Origin: Caulobacter sp. Root655
GTDB taxonomy: Bacteria > Pseudomonadota > Alphaproteobacteria > Caulobacterales > Caulobacteraceae
Reading direction: 5' to 3'
DNA: 64,000 bases
NCBI RefSeq assembly: GCF_001427665.1
Contig: NZ_LMHC01000023.1
Location: 109,012-173,011, forward strand
Positions 43,201-50,615 of this stretch are shown here, piece after piece (within the stretch, counting starts at the first letter, position 1; every line of letters starts with the position of its first letter). Under the pieces are notes generated by a model. That model saw nothing but the letters and a program-made list of their open reading frames with translations, was not told where the DNA came from and searched no databases. The translations under genes were made by a program, and so were the position numbers.

Positions 43201-44730
43201 GTCGGCGAAACCTGGGGCTACACGGCGGCCCACACCGTCACCCAGGCCGAGATCGACTCCAACGGCGGCGGCGACGGCGCGCTGGAGAACACCGCCACGG
43301 CCGACTCCAACGAGACCGGACCGGACACGGATGACGCCTCCGTCCCGGTCGATCGCAGCCCGGCCCTGAACATCACCAAGGACGCCTCTGTCCCTGGCGG
43401 CACGGCCGACGCGGCGGGCGAACTGATCAGCTACACGATCAGCGTCGCCAACACCGGCAACACCACCCTGACCGGGGTGACGGTGACCGACCCGTTCGCG
43501 GACGTCGGATCGATCGTCCGCGGCGCCGACGTCTTGGGCGACAACGACGCCCTGCTGGAAGTCGGCGAAACCTGGGGTTACACGGCGGCCCATACCGTCA
43601 CCCAGGCCGAGCTCGACTCCAACGGCGGCGGCGACGGCCTGTTGCAGAACACGGCCACGGCCGACTCCAACGAGACCGGACCTGACACCGACGACGCCAA
43701 CGTGCCGGTCGCGCAACGCGCCAGCATCGACATCGAGAAGTACGTGTCGATCGATGGAGGCCAGACCTGGGACGACGCCGACAACCCGCAGGGACCGGTC
43801 GCCATCTCGAGCGCGGACATCCAGTTCAAGTTCGTGGTGACCAACACCGGCAACGTGACCCTGACCGACGCCACGGTCACCGACTCGGTGTTCGACCTGA
43901 ACGGCGCGGATCCGGGCACGGCGATGTCGCTGGGCACGCTCGATGTCGGAGAGACCAACACGTTCTACTACGACGCCTCCTGGACCGTCGGCCAGCATGT
44001 CAACGACGCCACCGCCACCGGGACCTATTCCGGCGGCCCGGTGAGCGACCACGACCTGGCCTACTATTTCGGCCTGATCGACTGCGTCGGCGTGCGGACC
44101 CCCGGCTTCTGGTCCTCGCCCAACGGCCTGACCTTCTGGGACGGCACGGTCGGCAATGAAACCAAGTCGGGACCGGAATTCGCCGACGGCGAACTGCTGG
44201 CCTACAACAACGGCATCAACGACGGACCCGACCCAGGCACGAGCAACAAGGAGGAACGCTACATCCTGCTGGGTGATGACGACGGCGACGGGATCACCGA
44301 CGCCGGCGAAGACACCCTGAAGATCTCGCTGGATCTGGCGCTGAAGATCATCAACGCCTCCCAGAAGACGCAGCAGGACGCCCGTTGGGTTCTCGGACGC
44401 GACGCGGTCGCCGCCTGGCTGAACTTCGAGGCCGGCAACGACGACGGCAGCCCCCTCGACCTCAACAGTCCGGCCCACAAGATGGACCTGGCGATCGACT
44501 GGCTGCAGCAGTACGCAGACTCCAACCATGACGGAGTGCTGGACTTCGGCGGCGCGGCCATCAAGCAAAGCAGCGCGGCCTGGCAGGGCTCCGGCGCGGG
44601 CCTTCACACCGCGCTCGACGAGTACAACAACTTCGGCACGGTCAATGGCGTGGCCTATGCCTGCGACGCCGACGACCATGTCTTCGTGGACGCCCTGACC
44701 CGCTACCATCACGAAGACGTGCTGGCATGA
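40285..44730 (+). CDS. Giant type I-secreted repeat protein (DUF11/SdrD-like, adhesin type)
   Basis: A 1,481-residue acidic protein without a signal peptide. Residues 1-210 are a unique beta domain. Residues about 212-305 are an SdrD-B-like domain with calcium-type motifs (NDTDGDGVKDAGEAGLAGWT, DTDKDGVLDADE). From 306 to 1144 come seven DUF11-like repeats beginning LNITKDASVPGG, units 2-7 exactly 120 residues; an eighth, divergent repeat runs to about 1263. The C-terminus holds a CxGxRTPGFW motif and two more Asp-rich loops (DDDGDGITDAGED, DSNHDGVLDFGG). No RTX nonapeptides are seen. AGGAG lies 7 bases before the ATG at 40285. The stop overlaps the secretion ATPase start by 4 bases, so it is very probably the substrate of that system. 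Confidence 0.85.
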   Translation: MADIDLTSPGSTTTIDGVIITYGDPIGSGTGLYDPFLGINDNDGDEEGFNTDASGVLDTDQSKTSSLTFNDIPVKIIDGVEYFEFRLDLNQTNADTNISLTSLKLYYSSAAATGADYIAATNELDSDFTKVFDLDSGGDTRLLLDAHSSGSGNDDYVFFVPVSSFAGADFATDFITLYADFGSPGTDYAANDGFEEFNTEKVSTINGVKFNDTDGDGVKDAGEAGLAGWTIFIDTDKDGVLDADERSTVTDANGAFQFAGVGTSLESVQIDEVLQAGWVQTTGDFETVDVSSAGNYSVEIGNFLPNPALNITKDASVPGGTANAAGEVISYTISVANTGNVALTGVVVTDPFVSNLAPVLSGGFNSGDIDHDSVLDTTETWHYTATHTVTQAEIDAGGTIDNTATADSDQTGPDTDPASIPVEQNPALNITKDGSVPGGTADTAGELINYTISVANTGNMTLSGVTVTDPFADVGSIVRGADVSGDNDALLEVGETWGYTAAHTVTQAEIDSNGGGDGALENTATADSTQTGPDTDDASVPVEQRPSLNITKDASVPGGTADAAGELISYTITVANTGNTTLTGVTVTDPFADVGSIVRGADVVGDNDALLEVGETWGYTAAHTVTQAEIDSNGGGDGALENTATADSDQTSDDDDDASVPVSRNPALNITKDASVPGGTADTAGELISYTITVANTGNTTLTGVTVTDPFADVGSIVRGADVSGDNDALLEVGETWGYTAAHTVTQAELDSNGGGDGILENTATADSNETGPDTDDANVPVDQIPGLNITKDASVPGGTADTAGELISYTISVQNTGNTTLTGVVVSDPFADVGSIVRGADVSGDNDALLEVGETWGYTATHTVTQAEIDSNGGGDGQLENVATASSDQVEPDTDDATVPVEQRPSLNITKDASVPGGTANAAGELISYTISVANTGNTTLTGVTVTDPFADVGSIVRGADVSGDNDALLEVGETWGYTAAHTVTQAEIDSNGGGDGALENTATADSNETGPDTDDASVPVDRSPALNITKDASVPGGTADAAGELISYTISVANTGNTTLTGVTVTDPFADVGSIVRGADVLGDNDALLEVGETWGYTAAHTVTQAELDSNGGGDGLLQNTATADSNETGPDTDDANVPVAQRASIDIEKYVSIDGGQTWDDADNPQGPVAISSADIQFKFVVTNTGNVTLTDATVTDSVFDLNGADPGTAMSLGTLDVGETNTFYYDASWTVGQHVNDATATGTYSGGPVSDHDLAYYFGLIDCVGVRTPGFWSSPNGLTFWDGTVGNETKSGPEFADGELLAYNNGINDGPDPGTSNKEERYILLGDDDGDGITDAGEDTLKISLDLALKIINASQKTQQDARWVLGRDAVAAWLNFEAGNDDGSPLDLNSPAHKMDLAIDWLQQYADSNHDGVLDFGGAAIKQSSAAWQGSGAGLHTALDEYNNFGTVNGVAYACDADDHVFVDALTRYHHEDVLA
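41200..43716 (+). repeat. Seven in-frame tandem repeats, units 2-7 exactly 360 bp
   Basis: Unit starts are 41200, 41557, 41917, 42277, 42637, 42997 and 43357. The first unit is 357 bp and more diverged; the next six are 360 bp each and nearly identical over long stretches, for example the segment starting GATGTCGGCTC at 41701, 42061, 42421 and on. Codon-level identity beyond what protein similarity needs indicates recent duplication or gene conversion. Confidence 0.9.
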
Positions 44731-46517
44731 CCGGGCGTAGCGCGGAAGGCGGGCGGACGGACCGGGCCCGGCAACGGATCCCGGAGCCGCTCGCCACCGC
44801 GCTGCGGACTTGCCGGCGGCATCTCTTGATCGCCGCCGGCTTCAGCGCCCTGGTCAACATCCTGTACCTGGCGCCGACGCTGTACATGTTGCAGATCTAC
44901 GACAGGGTCCTGCCCACGGGCGGGATCCTGACTCTTGTCTTCCTCACCGTAGCGGTCGTCTTCGCCCTGGCCACCCTGGCCATGCTGGACAGCCTGCGTC
45001 AGCGGATTCTCGTCCGGCTCGGCCTGCGGCTCGACCGCCAGCTGGCCGCCGAGGTCCTGACCCGGCTGACCGGTGGGTTGGGCTCGGCCGCCAACCCGCG
45101 GCTGCGCCAGGCGATGCGGGAGTTCGACGCCTTCCGCAACATCATCGCCGGTCCGGCCGCCCTGGCCATGCTGGACGCGCCCTGGACGCCGATCTACCTG
45201 TTCCTGTGCTTCGTCCTGCACCCGCTGCTGGGCGTGATCTCGGTGCTCGGCGCCCTGGCCCTGCTGATCCTGGCCGTGCTCAACGAGCGCGCCACCCGCA
45301 GCAAACTGGAGGCGCTGCACGAAGCCTCCGCCCAGGCCTATGCGGCCCAGGAGGCCATCGCCACCCATGGCGGACTGGTGCGGGCCCTGGGCATGCGCGA
45401 GCCGCTGATCGTGCGCCAACTCCTCGAACGCCGCACCGCCGTCGGCCTTCAAGCCGACGCCCAGTTCACCGGCGGGGTCTATTCGGGCCTGATCCGCTTC
45501 CTGCGGCTGACCCTGCAATCCCTGGCCCTGGGCACCGGCGCCTGGCTGGCCGTCCGTCACGAGATCTCGGCCGGGGGCGTGATCGCCGCCTCGATCCTGC
45601 TCAGCCGCAGCCTGCAGCCGATCGAGCAGATCGTCGGCGCCTGGAAGGGCGTCATCCAGGCCCGCGACGGCTTCCGCACCCTGGTCGACCTGTTCCAGCA
45701 AGCGCCGGTCATGACGCCCCGGACCCGCCTGCCCGCCCCCGAAGGCCGCCTCCGGGCCGAGCAGGCCAGTGTGCGGACCCCGGACGGGACCGGCATGATC
45801 CTGCGCGGCGTCTCCTTCGACCTGAACCCGGGCGAGATCATCGGCGTCGTCGGCCCCAGCGGGGCCGGCAAGACCACCCTGGCCCGCGTGCTGGTCGGCG
45901 CCCTGGCGCCCGACCACGGCTGCGTGCGCATCGACGGCGCCGACCTCGCCGACTGGCAGCAGGAGCGCCTGGCCTCCTATATCGGCTACCTTCCCCAGAA
46001 CTGCGGCCTGTTCGCGGGGACGGTGAAGGAGAACATCGCCCGCTTCGCCAGCATCCTCGAGAGCGACCCGCGGGAGATCGACGAGCGCACCGTGGCCGCC
46101 GCCACCGCCGCCGGGGCGCACGAGATGATCCTGCGCCTGCCGGAAGCCTATGACACGCCGCTCGCAGCCGGCGGCGGCGGGCTTTCCGCCGGCCAGGCCC
46201 AGCGCCTGGCCCTGGCTCGCGCCCTGTACGGCGATCCGCGCATCTTCGTTCTCGACGAGCCCAATTCGAACCTCGATTCCGAGGGCGAGACGGCGCTGGA
46301 GCACGCCATCGCCGCCCAAAAGGCGCGCGGCGCGGCCCTGGTGGTCATCGCCCACCGCCTCAACATCCTGGGCGTCGCCGACAAGCTGCTGGTGCTGCGC
46401 GACGGGGCGGTCGACCTCTACGGTCCGCGCCGCGACGTCCTGCAGGCGCTGGAGGCGCGGGTCGCCAGCCTGCCACGCGCGGCCAACGCCGCGCCCGACC
46501 TGCGGGTTACGAGGTAG
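44727..46517 (+). CDS. Type I secretion ABC transporter (PrtD/AprD-like permease-ATPase)
   Basis: A 596-residue fused permease-ATPase of the inner membrane. Membrane segments lie at about 30-320 (AAGFSALVNILYLAPTLYML, GILTLVFLTVAVVFALATLA), with the PrtD-type motif RNIIAGPAALAMLDAPWTPIYLF. The ATPase part has Walker A GPSGAGKTTLARV near residue 376, the signature LSAGQAQRLALARAL, Walker B IFVLDEPNSNLDSEGE and the switch histidine VVIAHRLN. The ATGA overlap with the repeat-protein gene ties the two together. No peptidase C39 domain is present. It works with the adaptor encoded next; a TolC-like outer-membrane partner is not in the window. Confidence 0.92.
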   Translation: MTGRSAEGGRTDRARQRIPEPLATALRTCRRHLLIAAGFSALVNILYLAPTLYMLQIYDRVLPTGGILTLVFLTVAVVFALATLAMLDSLRQRILVRLGLRLDRQLAAEVLTRLTGGLGSAANPRLRQAMREFDAFRNIIAGPAALAMLDAPWTPIYLFLCFVLHPLLGVISVLGALALLILAVLNERATRSKLEALHEASAQAYAAQEAIATHGGLVRALGMREPLIVRQLLERRTAVGLQADAQFTGGVYSGLIRFLRLTLQSLALGTGAWLAVRHEISAGGVIAASILLSRSLQPIEQIVGAWKGVIQARDGFRTLVDLFQQAPVMTPRTRLPAPEGRLRAEQASVRTPDGTGMILRGVSFDLNPGEIIGVVGPSGAGKTTLARVLVGALAPDHGCVRIDGADLADWQQERLASYIGYLPQNCGLFAGTVKENIARFASILESDPREIDERTVAAATAAGAHEMILRLPEAYDTPLAAGGGGLSAGQAQRLALARALYGDPRIFVLDEPNSNLDSEGETALEHAIAAQKARGAALVVIAHRLNILGVADKLLVLRDGAVDLYGPRRDVLQALEARVASLPRAANAAPDLRVTR

Positions 46518-46521
46518 CACC

Positions 46522-47898
46522 ATGACCGGTTCGCTCATTCACTCGACCCCGGGCGGGATCATCAACATCGACAGCTTCGCGGACGACGGTCCGACGGACG
46601 GCACCCGTTGGGAACTGCGCGTCGGCCTGTGCGTGGCGGGCGCGTTCTTCGTCGGCTTCCTCGGCTGGGCGGCGCTCGCGCCGCTGGACGCCGGCGCCTA
46701 CGCCCCGGGCGTGGTCGTGGTGTCGGGCAGCCGCCAGGCCGTGCAGCACCGCGAGGGCGGCGTCATCTCGGCCCTGCGCGTGCAGGAGGGCGACGTGGTC
46801 CGCCAGGGCCAGGTGCTGGTCGAGATCAACGTCCAGGACGTCCGCGCCCTGGAACGAGCCCTGGCCTCGCGGACCTTCGCCGTCGAGGCGCGGCGGGCCC
46901 GCCTGATCGCCGAGCGCGACGGCCTGGACGAACCGCCGGCGCCCCTCGCCTTCATCGGCCTGCCGCCCGAGGACCAGATCCTGGCCGACGAGGCCATGGG
47001 ACTGGAGCGCCGCCAGCTGGCTGCCCGGCGCGGCGCGCGGGCCTCGCAGCACGGCGTGCTCGGCGAACGCGCCAGCCAGCTGAGCGAACAGATCAACGGC
47101 TACAACCGCCAGCTGGCCGCCAATCGCGAACAGCAGCGGCTGATCGGCGAAGAGCTTGTGGGCATGAAGAAGCTGGCCGCCCTGGGCTATGCGCCCCTGA
47201 CCCGGGTGCGGGCGCTGGAGCGCGCCGCCGCCGACCTGACCGGCGCCGACGGGGCCTTCCGCGCCCAGGCGGCCAGCGCCCGCGAGGGCATCGGCGAGAC
47301 CCGGATGCAGGCCCTGCAGGTCGATCGCCAGCAGATGGACGAGGTGATCGTCGACCTTCGGCAGTCCGAGGTCGAGCTCAACGAGCTCAAGCCCAAGCTG
47401 TCGGCCGCCCGCGATCAGCTGTCGCGCGGCATGGTCCGCGCCCCGGCCTCCGGCCAGGTGGTGGGCCTGAAGGTGTTCACGGTCGGCGGCCTGGCCCAGC
47501 CGGGCGACACCCTGATGGAGATCGTGCCCAAGCGCGCGCCGCTGGTCATCGAGGCGCGGGTGTCGTCAAACGACGCCGACGACATCCATGTCGGCCAGAC
47601 CACCGACGTGCGCCTGACCGCCTTCCACGACCGCCACCTGCCGCTGCTGGAGGGCACGGTGACCAAGCTGTCGGCCGACGGCTTCACCGACGAGAAGACC
47701 GGCGCCCACTATTTCCGCGCCGAGGTCGCCGTGCCGCCCGAGGAGCTGGCCGCGCTCAAGCAGCCCGGTCGCGAGGCGCCGATGCTGAAGGCCGGCCTGC
47801 CGGTCGAGGTGGTGGTGCCGTTGCGCAAGCGGACCGCCCTGCAATACATGATCGAGCCGCTGCAGCAGCGCCTGTTCCGGGCCTTCCGCGAACAATGA
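46522..47898 (+). CDS. HlyD-family type I secretion adaptor (PrtE-like)
   Basis: A 458-residue membrane-fusion protein. One N-terminal transmembrane helix (VGLCVAGAFFVGFLGWAALA) is followed by the lipoyl half GVVVVSGSRQAVQHREGGVI, a long periplasmic coiled coil (about 110-290), the second lipoyl half (VRAPASGQVVGLKVFTVGGL) and the HlyD signature near the C-terminus (YFRAEVAVPPEEL... LKAGLPVEVVVPLRKRTALQYMIEPL). The ATG at 46522 lies 4 bases after the ATPase stop; the upstream frame only shadows the ATPase gene. It connects the inner-membrane ATPase with an outer-membrane channel. Confidence 0.92.
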   Translation: MTGSLIHSTPGGIINIDSFADDGPTDGTRWELRVGLCVAGAFFVGFLGWAALAPLDAGAYAPGVVVVSGSRQAVQHREGGVISALRVQEGDVVRQGQVLVEINVQDVRALERALASRTFAVEARRARLIAERDGLDEPPAPLAFIGLPPEDQILADEAMGLERRQLAARRGARASQHGVLGERASQLSEQINGYNRQLAANREQQRLIGEELVGMKKLAALGYAPLTRVRALERAAADLTGADGAFRAQAASAREGIGETRMQALQVDRQQMDEVIVDLRQSEVELNELKPKLSAARDQLSRGMVRAPASGQVVGLKVFTVGGLAQPGDTLMEIVPKRAPLVIEARVSSNDADDIHVGQTTDVRLTAFHDRHLPLLEGTVTKLSADGFTDEKTGAHYFRAEVAVPPEELAALKQPGREAPMLKAGLPVEVVVPLRKRTALQYMIEPLQQRLFRAFREQ

Positions 47899-47940
47899 AC
47901 CGGTCCCGCCGGCTCTGGCGACCCTGGATGGAACGTCGCC

Positions 47941-48003
47941 ATGCGCGTTCGGCATGGCCGGCGCCGGCATCGGCATGGGCCTCCGCCGGACCGCTCCCCT
48001 AGA
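47941..48003 (+). promoter_or_regulatory. LysR-type operator and promoter of the GH28 gene
   Basis: ATGC-N7-GCAT palindrome at 47941-47955, then exactly 20 bases, -35 TGGGCC (47976-47981) with GGCAT overlapping it, a 16-base spacer and -10 CCTAGA (47998-48003). The predicted transcript starts near 48010. Same layout as the sites at 49462, 50528 and 57249. Confidence 0.65.
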
Positions 48004-48058
48004 CTGGCCGCCAGCGGCGCGCGGTCGGCGCGGCAATGGCCTTGGGGGAAATGCACCG

Positions 48059-49435
48059 ATGAAGATCTCGAACACCCGCCGCCTGCTCGCCCTGCTGGCG
48101 GGCGCGATGCTGGCGGGCGGCGCGGCGAGCGCCCAGGCCCAGTCGGTCAACCGCTTCCCCGAACGGGTCTGCGACGTGCGCGACCACGGGGCCGGCGGCA
48201 CGCGGATCTGGTTCGACACCGAGAGCTTCCAGGCCGCCATCGACGCCTGCGCCAAGGCCGGCGGCGGCACGGTGCGGGTGACCCGCGGCGAATATCTGAT
48301 CGGCCCCATCTGGCTGAAGTCCAACATCCGCCTGGAGGTCCAGAAAGGCGCCGAGGTGTTGGCCGCCACCGACCCTGCCCTGTTCCCGCAGGGGGAACGG
48401 GCCGGGCTGATCAACGTCAAGGACGCCGACAACGTCGCCGTGGTCGGCGAGGGCCTGATCGACGGCCAGGGCGCGGTGTGGTGGGAGCGGATCCGGGCGA
48501 TCTGGCGCGCCAATCCCAACTTCGCCACTGACGGCCAGGCCCGCCAGCAGCAAAAGGACGACCGTCCCCGCCTGATCCTGGTGTCGCACAGCACCAACGT
48601 CCGGTTCGAGGGCGTGCGGATCGAGAACTCGCCGTCATTCCACCTGGTGCTCAACGACGCCGACCACGTGACCATCGACCGCGTGCGCATCACCGCCCCG
48701 GCCCACGCCCCCAACACCGACGCCATCGACCCGATCGACAGCCGCTACGTGGTGATCACCAACAACGTCATCAGCGTCGGCGACGACATCGTGGCCATCA
48801 AGTCCAACGGCCCCGACCCCCGCCATCCCGACGCCGTGTCGTCCGATATCCTGATCGCGGGCAACACCATCCTGGCCGGACGGGGCATCTGCATCGGCAG
48901 CGGCGCCAGCGGCGGTGTCGCCCGCGTGCGGGTCGAGAACAACAGCTTCGACGGCTCGATGTACGGCCTGCGCATCAAGACCATGCGCGGCAAGGGCGGC
49001 AAGATCCGCGACGTGGTGTTCAAGAACAACCGCATGAAGGACGTCGAGACCCCGCTGGTGTTCACCAGCTACTACGAGTACCGGCCGCTGGACCTGAAGG
49101 CGGCGACGGCGCTGTTGCAGCCGGGCGGCTTCCTGCTGGGCAACCAGATCTGGCCCGGCCCGACCGATCCCGCCCAGCCGATCGTCGCCGACAGGACGCC
49201 GGACATGGCGGGCATCGTCGTCGACGGCCTGACAGCCACCGGCGCCGACCGGGCCGGCATCGTCGTGGGCCTGCCCGAACGGCCGATCGCCGGCCTGACC
49301 CTGCGCAACGTCCGCATCGAGGCCAAGCGCGGCCTGCTGGTCCGCAACGCGGCGGTCTCGACGTCGAAGGCGGTGATCACGGTGGCGGACGGGACGCCGT
49401 ACAGGCTGGAGGTCGGCGCGACCGTGGCGCGCTAG
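48059..49435 (+). CDS. GH28 polygalacturonase-type glycoside hydrolase
   Basis: Secreted inverting pectinase of 458 residues, right-handed beta-helix. Signal peptide RRLLALLAGAMLAGGAASAQA. Active-site motifs are NTDAIDPIDS (NTD), GDDIVAIKS (GDD) and RIKTMRGKGG (RIK). The usual GHG is ICIGSGASGG, so serine stands in the histidine position; relatives with GSE/GSG here are mostly exo-acting or modified-substrate enzymes. The ATG at 48059 has TTGGGGGA upstream. The four-residue start of the fold (VCDVRDHGAGG) is complete. Its own LysR-type promoter separates it from the secretion genes before it. It should release galacturonate or oligogalacturonides. Confidence 0.9.
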   Translation: MKISNTRRLLALLAGAMLAGGAASAQAQSVNRFPERVCDVRDHGAGGTRIWFDTESFQAAIDACAKAGGGTVRVTRGEYLIGPIWLKSNIRLEVQKGAEVLAATDPALFPQGERAGLINVKDADNVAVVGEGLIDGQGAVWWERIRAIWRANPNFATDGQARQQQKDDRPRLILVSHSTNVRFEGVRIENSPSFHLVLNDADHVTIDRVRITAPAHAPNTDAIDPIDSRYVVITNNVISVGDDIVAIKSNGPDPRHPDAVSSDILIAGNTILAGRGICIGSGASGGVARVRVENNSFDGSMYGLRIKTMRGKGGKIRDVVFKNNRMKDVETPLVFTSYYEYRPLDLKAATALLQPGGFLLGNQIWPGPTDPAQPIVADRTPDMAGIVVDGLTATGADRAGIVVGLPERPIAGLTLRNVRIEAKRGLLVRNAAVSTSKAVITVADGTPYRLEVGATVAR

Positions 49436-49461
49436 CGCCGCGGGTCGAAAGCGCGGCGTCC

Positions 49462-49525
49462 ATGCCAAACGGGCATGGGTCCCAACCGGATCGGCATTGG
49501 CCCCGGCCGTCGCGTCAAGCCTAAA
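49462..49525 (+). promoter_or_regulatory. LysR-type operator and promoter of a candidate sRNA
   Basis: ATGC-CAAACGG-GCAT at 49462-49476, 20 bases, -35 TTGGCC (49497-49502) with GGCAT overlapping, 17-base spacer, -10 CCTAAA (49520-49525). No gene follows on this strand, but an intrinsic terminator lies about 65-105 bases downstream. Confidence 0.65.
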
Positions 49526-49531
49526 CTGTCG

Positions 49532-49631
49532 CGCGGCCTCGTCCTTCCTACCCGGGCGGCTCGCGAACTTTCTCCCCCAAACATCAAGGGGCGCCGACCC
49601 CGGGTTCGCCCCGGTCGGCGCCCTTCTTTTT
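49532..49631 (+). ncRNA. Candidate ~100-nt small RNA under LysR-type control
   Basis: Inferred from a promoter ending at 49525 and a terminator ending at about 49631, with no reading frame between. The 5' part can form a GC stem (CGCGCGGCC near 49530 with GGCGGCTCGCG near 49556). A CU-rich, probably single-stranded stretch follows (ACTTTCTCCCCCAAAC, 49567-49582), then the terminator hairpin. The segment TCCCCCAA (49573-49580) is complementary to the GH28 ribosome-site region TTGGGGGA (48042-48049). Function and existence need transcript data; no known family was recognised. Confidence 0.5.
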
Positions 49632-49632
49632 T
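49589..49632 (+). terminator. Strong intrinsic terminator, plus strand
   Basis: GGGCGCCGACC (49589-49599) pairs with GGTCGGCGCCC (49613-49623), with an inner GGG-TTCG-CCC hairpin, followed by TTCTTTTTT. There is no T-tract on the minus strand, so it terminates plus-strand transcripts and is placed back-to-back with the lysR stop codon. Confidence 0.85.
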
Positions 49633-50522
49633 CAGCGAACCGCCAGTTCGCTCCAGAACGCCTCGGCCGCCAGGCTCTGGCGGGCGGTGGGACGGAAGAC
49701 GCGGATATCGACGGGGGCTTCCCAGTCGCCGCCCGCCGCGCGCACCAGCCGCCCCTGCGCCACCTCGTTCTCGGCCAGGCTGACCGGCAGCCAGGCCACG
49801 CCCCGGCCGTCGCGCGCCATGGTCATCAGGCTGGCGGCCAGCCGCGCGGAGAACACGACCTTCAAGCCCTGAGCGCGATCGGTGAAGCGCTGGGCCTCGA
49901 TGATCCGCCCCAGCCCCGACTCGTCGCTATAGGCCAGGTAGGGGATCTCGTCCGCCCCGTCCGACAGGCTCCAGCGCGGCCCGCCGTCCGGACCCGGCGC
50001 GACGAACGGCGCCAAGGCGTCCTGGCCGACCACCTGCGAGCGGAACTGCGCCCCGAACCGGCTGGGCGCGGCGGCGTGGTGATGGCACAGCAGGAACTGC
50101 GCCTCGCCGTGCAGCATCAGGTCCTCGCAGGCCTGCATGCTGTCGGAGATCAGCCGGATCGGGCCCAGCGTGGCCCGCGATTCCAGCTCGCGCATCCATT
50201 GCGGGAAGAAGGTGAAGGACAGGGCGTGGGTGGCGGCGAACCGCAGGGTGGCGGCCTCCATCCCGCCGGCCTCGCGGCTCTCGCGTCGCAGCTGGTTGAT
50301 GCGGCGGATCAGTTCGTCGGCGCCGGTGCGGAACTGCTGGCCGGCCGCCGTCAGGGTGACGCCCGGCGTGGCGCGGTCGAACAGCGGCGCGCCCACCCAG
50401 TCTTCCAGCGCCCGCACCCGCCGGCTGAAGGCGGGCTGGGTCACGTGGCGGTTTTCGGCCGCCCGCGAGAAGTTTCCGGTCTCGGCCAGGGCGACGAAAT
50501 CCTCGAGCCAGATCAATTCCAT
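49632..50522 (-). CDS. LysR-family transcriptional regulator
   Basis: A 296-residue LysR-type regulator. The winged helix-turn-helix covers residues 1-60 (LEDFVALAETGNFSRAAENR, VTQPAFSRRVRALEDWVG, PLFDRATPGVTLTAAG). The effector domain (about 90-290) includes TLRFAATHALSFTFFPQWMR and AWLPVSLAENEVAQGRLVRA. It is divergent from tarD, the classic LysR arrangement. The operator at 50528-50542 begins 6 bases from its start codon, so binding there should repress its own synthesis while activating tarD. I infer that it also controls GH28, the candidate sRNA and the TonB receptor at 57426. Confidence 0.92.
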   Translation of the reverse strand: MELIWLEDFVALAETGNFSRAAENRHVTQPAFSRRVRALEDWVGAPLFDRATPGVTLTAAGQQFRTGADELIRRINQLRRESREAGGMEAATLRFAATHALSFTFFPQWMRELESRATLGPIRLISDSMQACEDLMLHGEAQFLLCHHHAAAPSRFGAQFRSQVVGQDALAPFVAPGPDGGPRWSLSDGADEIPYLAYSDESGLGRIIEAQRFTDRAQGLKVVFSARLAASLMTMARDGRGVAWLPVSLAENEVAQGRLVRAAGGDWEAPVDIRVFRPTARQSLAAEAFWSELAVR

Positions 50523-50527
50523 GGATG

Positions 50528-50590
50528 ATGCCTGTTGCGCATAGCGATCGCCGGGAACGGCATTGGCTCGCGATTTGACGCTTGCCTAGG
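50528..50590 (+). promoter_or_regulatory. LysR-type operator and promoter of tarD
   Basis: ATGC-CTGTTGC-GCAT at 50528-50542, 20 bases, -35 TTGGCT (50563-50568) with GGCAT overlapping, 16-base spacer, -10 CCTAGG (50585-50590). Predicted start near 50597 gives a ~19-base leader. Identical geometry to three other sites. Confidence 0.7.
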
Positions 50591-50615
50591 GTCCAGTCGC
50601 CAACTGGAGAACACC

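Noticed and set aside
41200..43716. Regular repeats considered as a CRISPR or satellite array
   Set aside because: Unit length is 360 bp, all units are in one reading frame and encode a known domain type, with no short repeat/spacer structure.
40393..44712. Long open frame of over 1,400 codons on the minus strand opposite the repeat protein
   Set aside because: It mirrors the 360-bp repeats of the real gene, lacks a ribosome site, and its product is a Gly/Val/Arg-rich low-complexity chain. GC-rich codon bias alone keeps this frame open.
48059..49435. GH28 histidine-to-serine change as an inactivating mutation
   Set aside because: NTD, GDD and RIK motifs are intact, and a GSE/GSG form in this position is common among bacterial GH28 relatives, so inactivity cannot be claimed.
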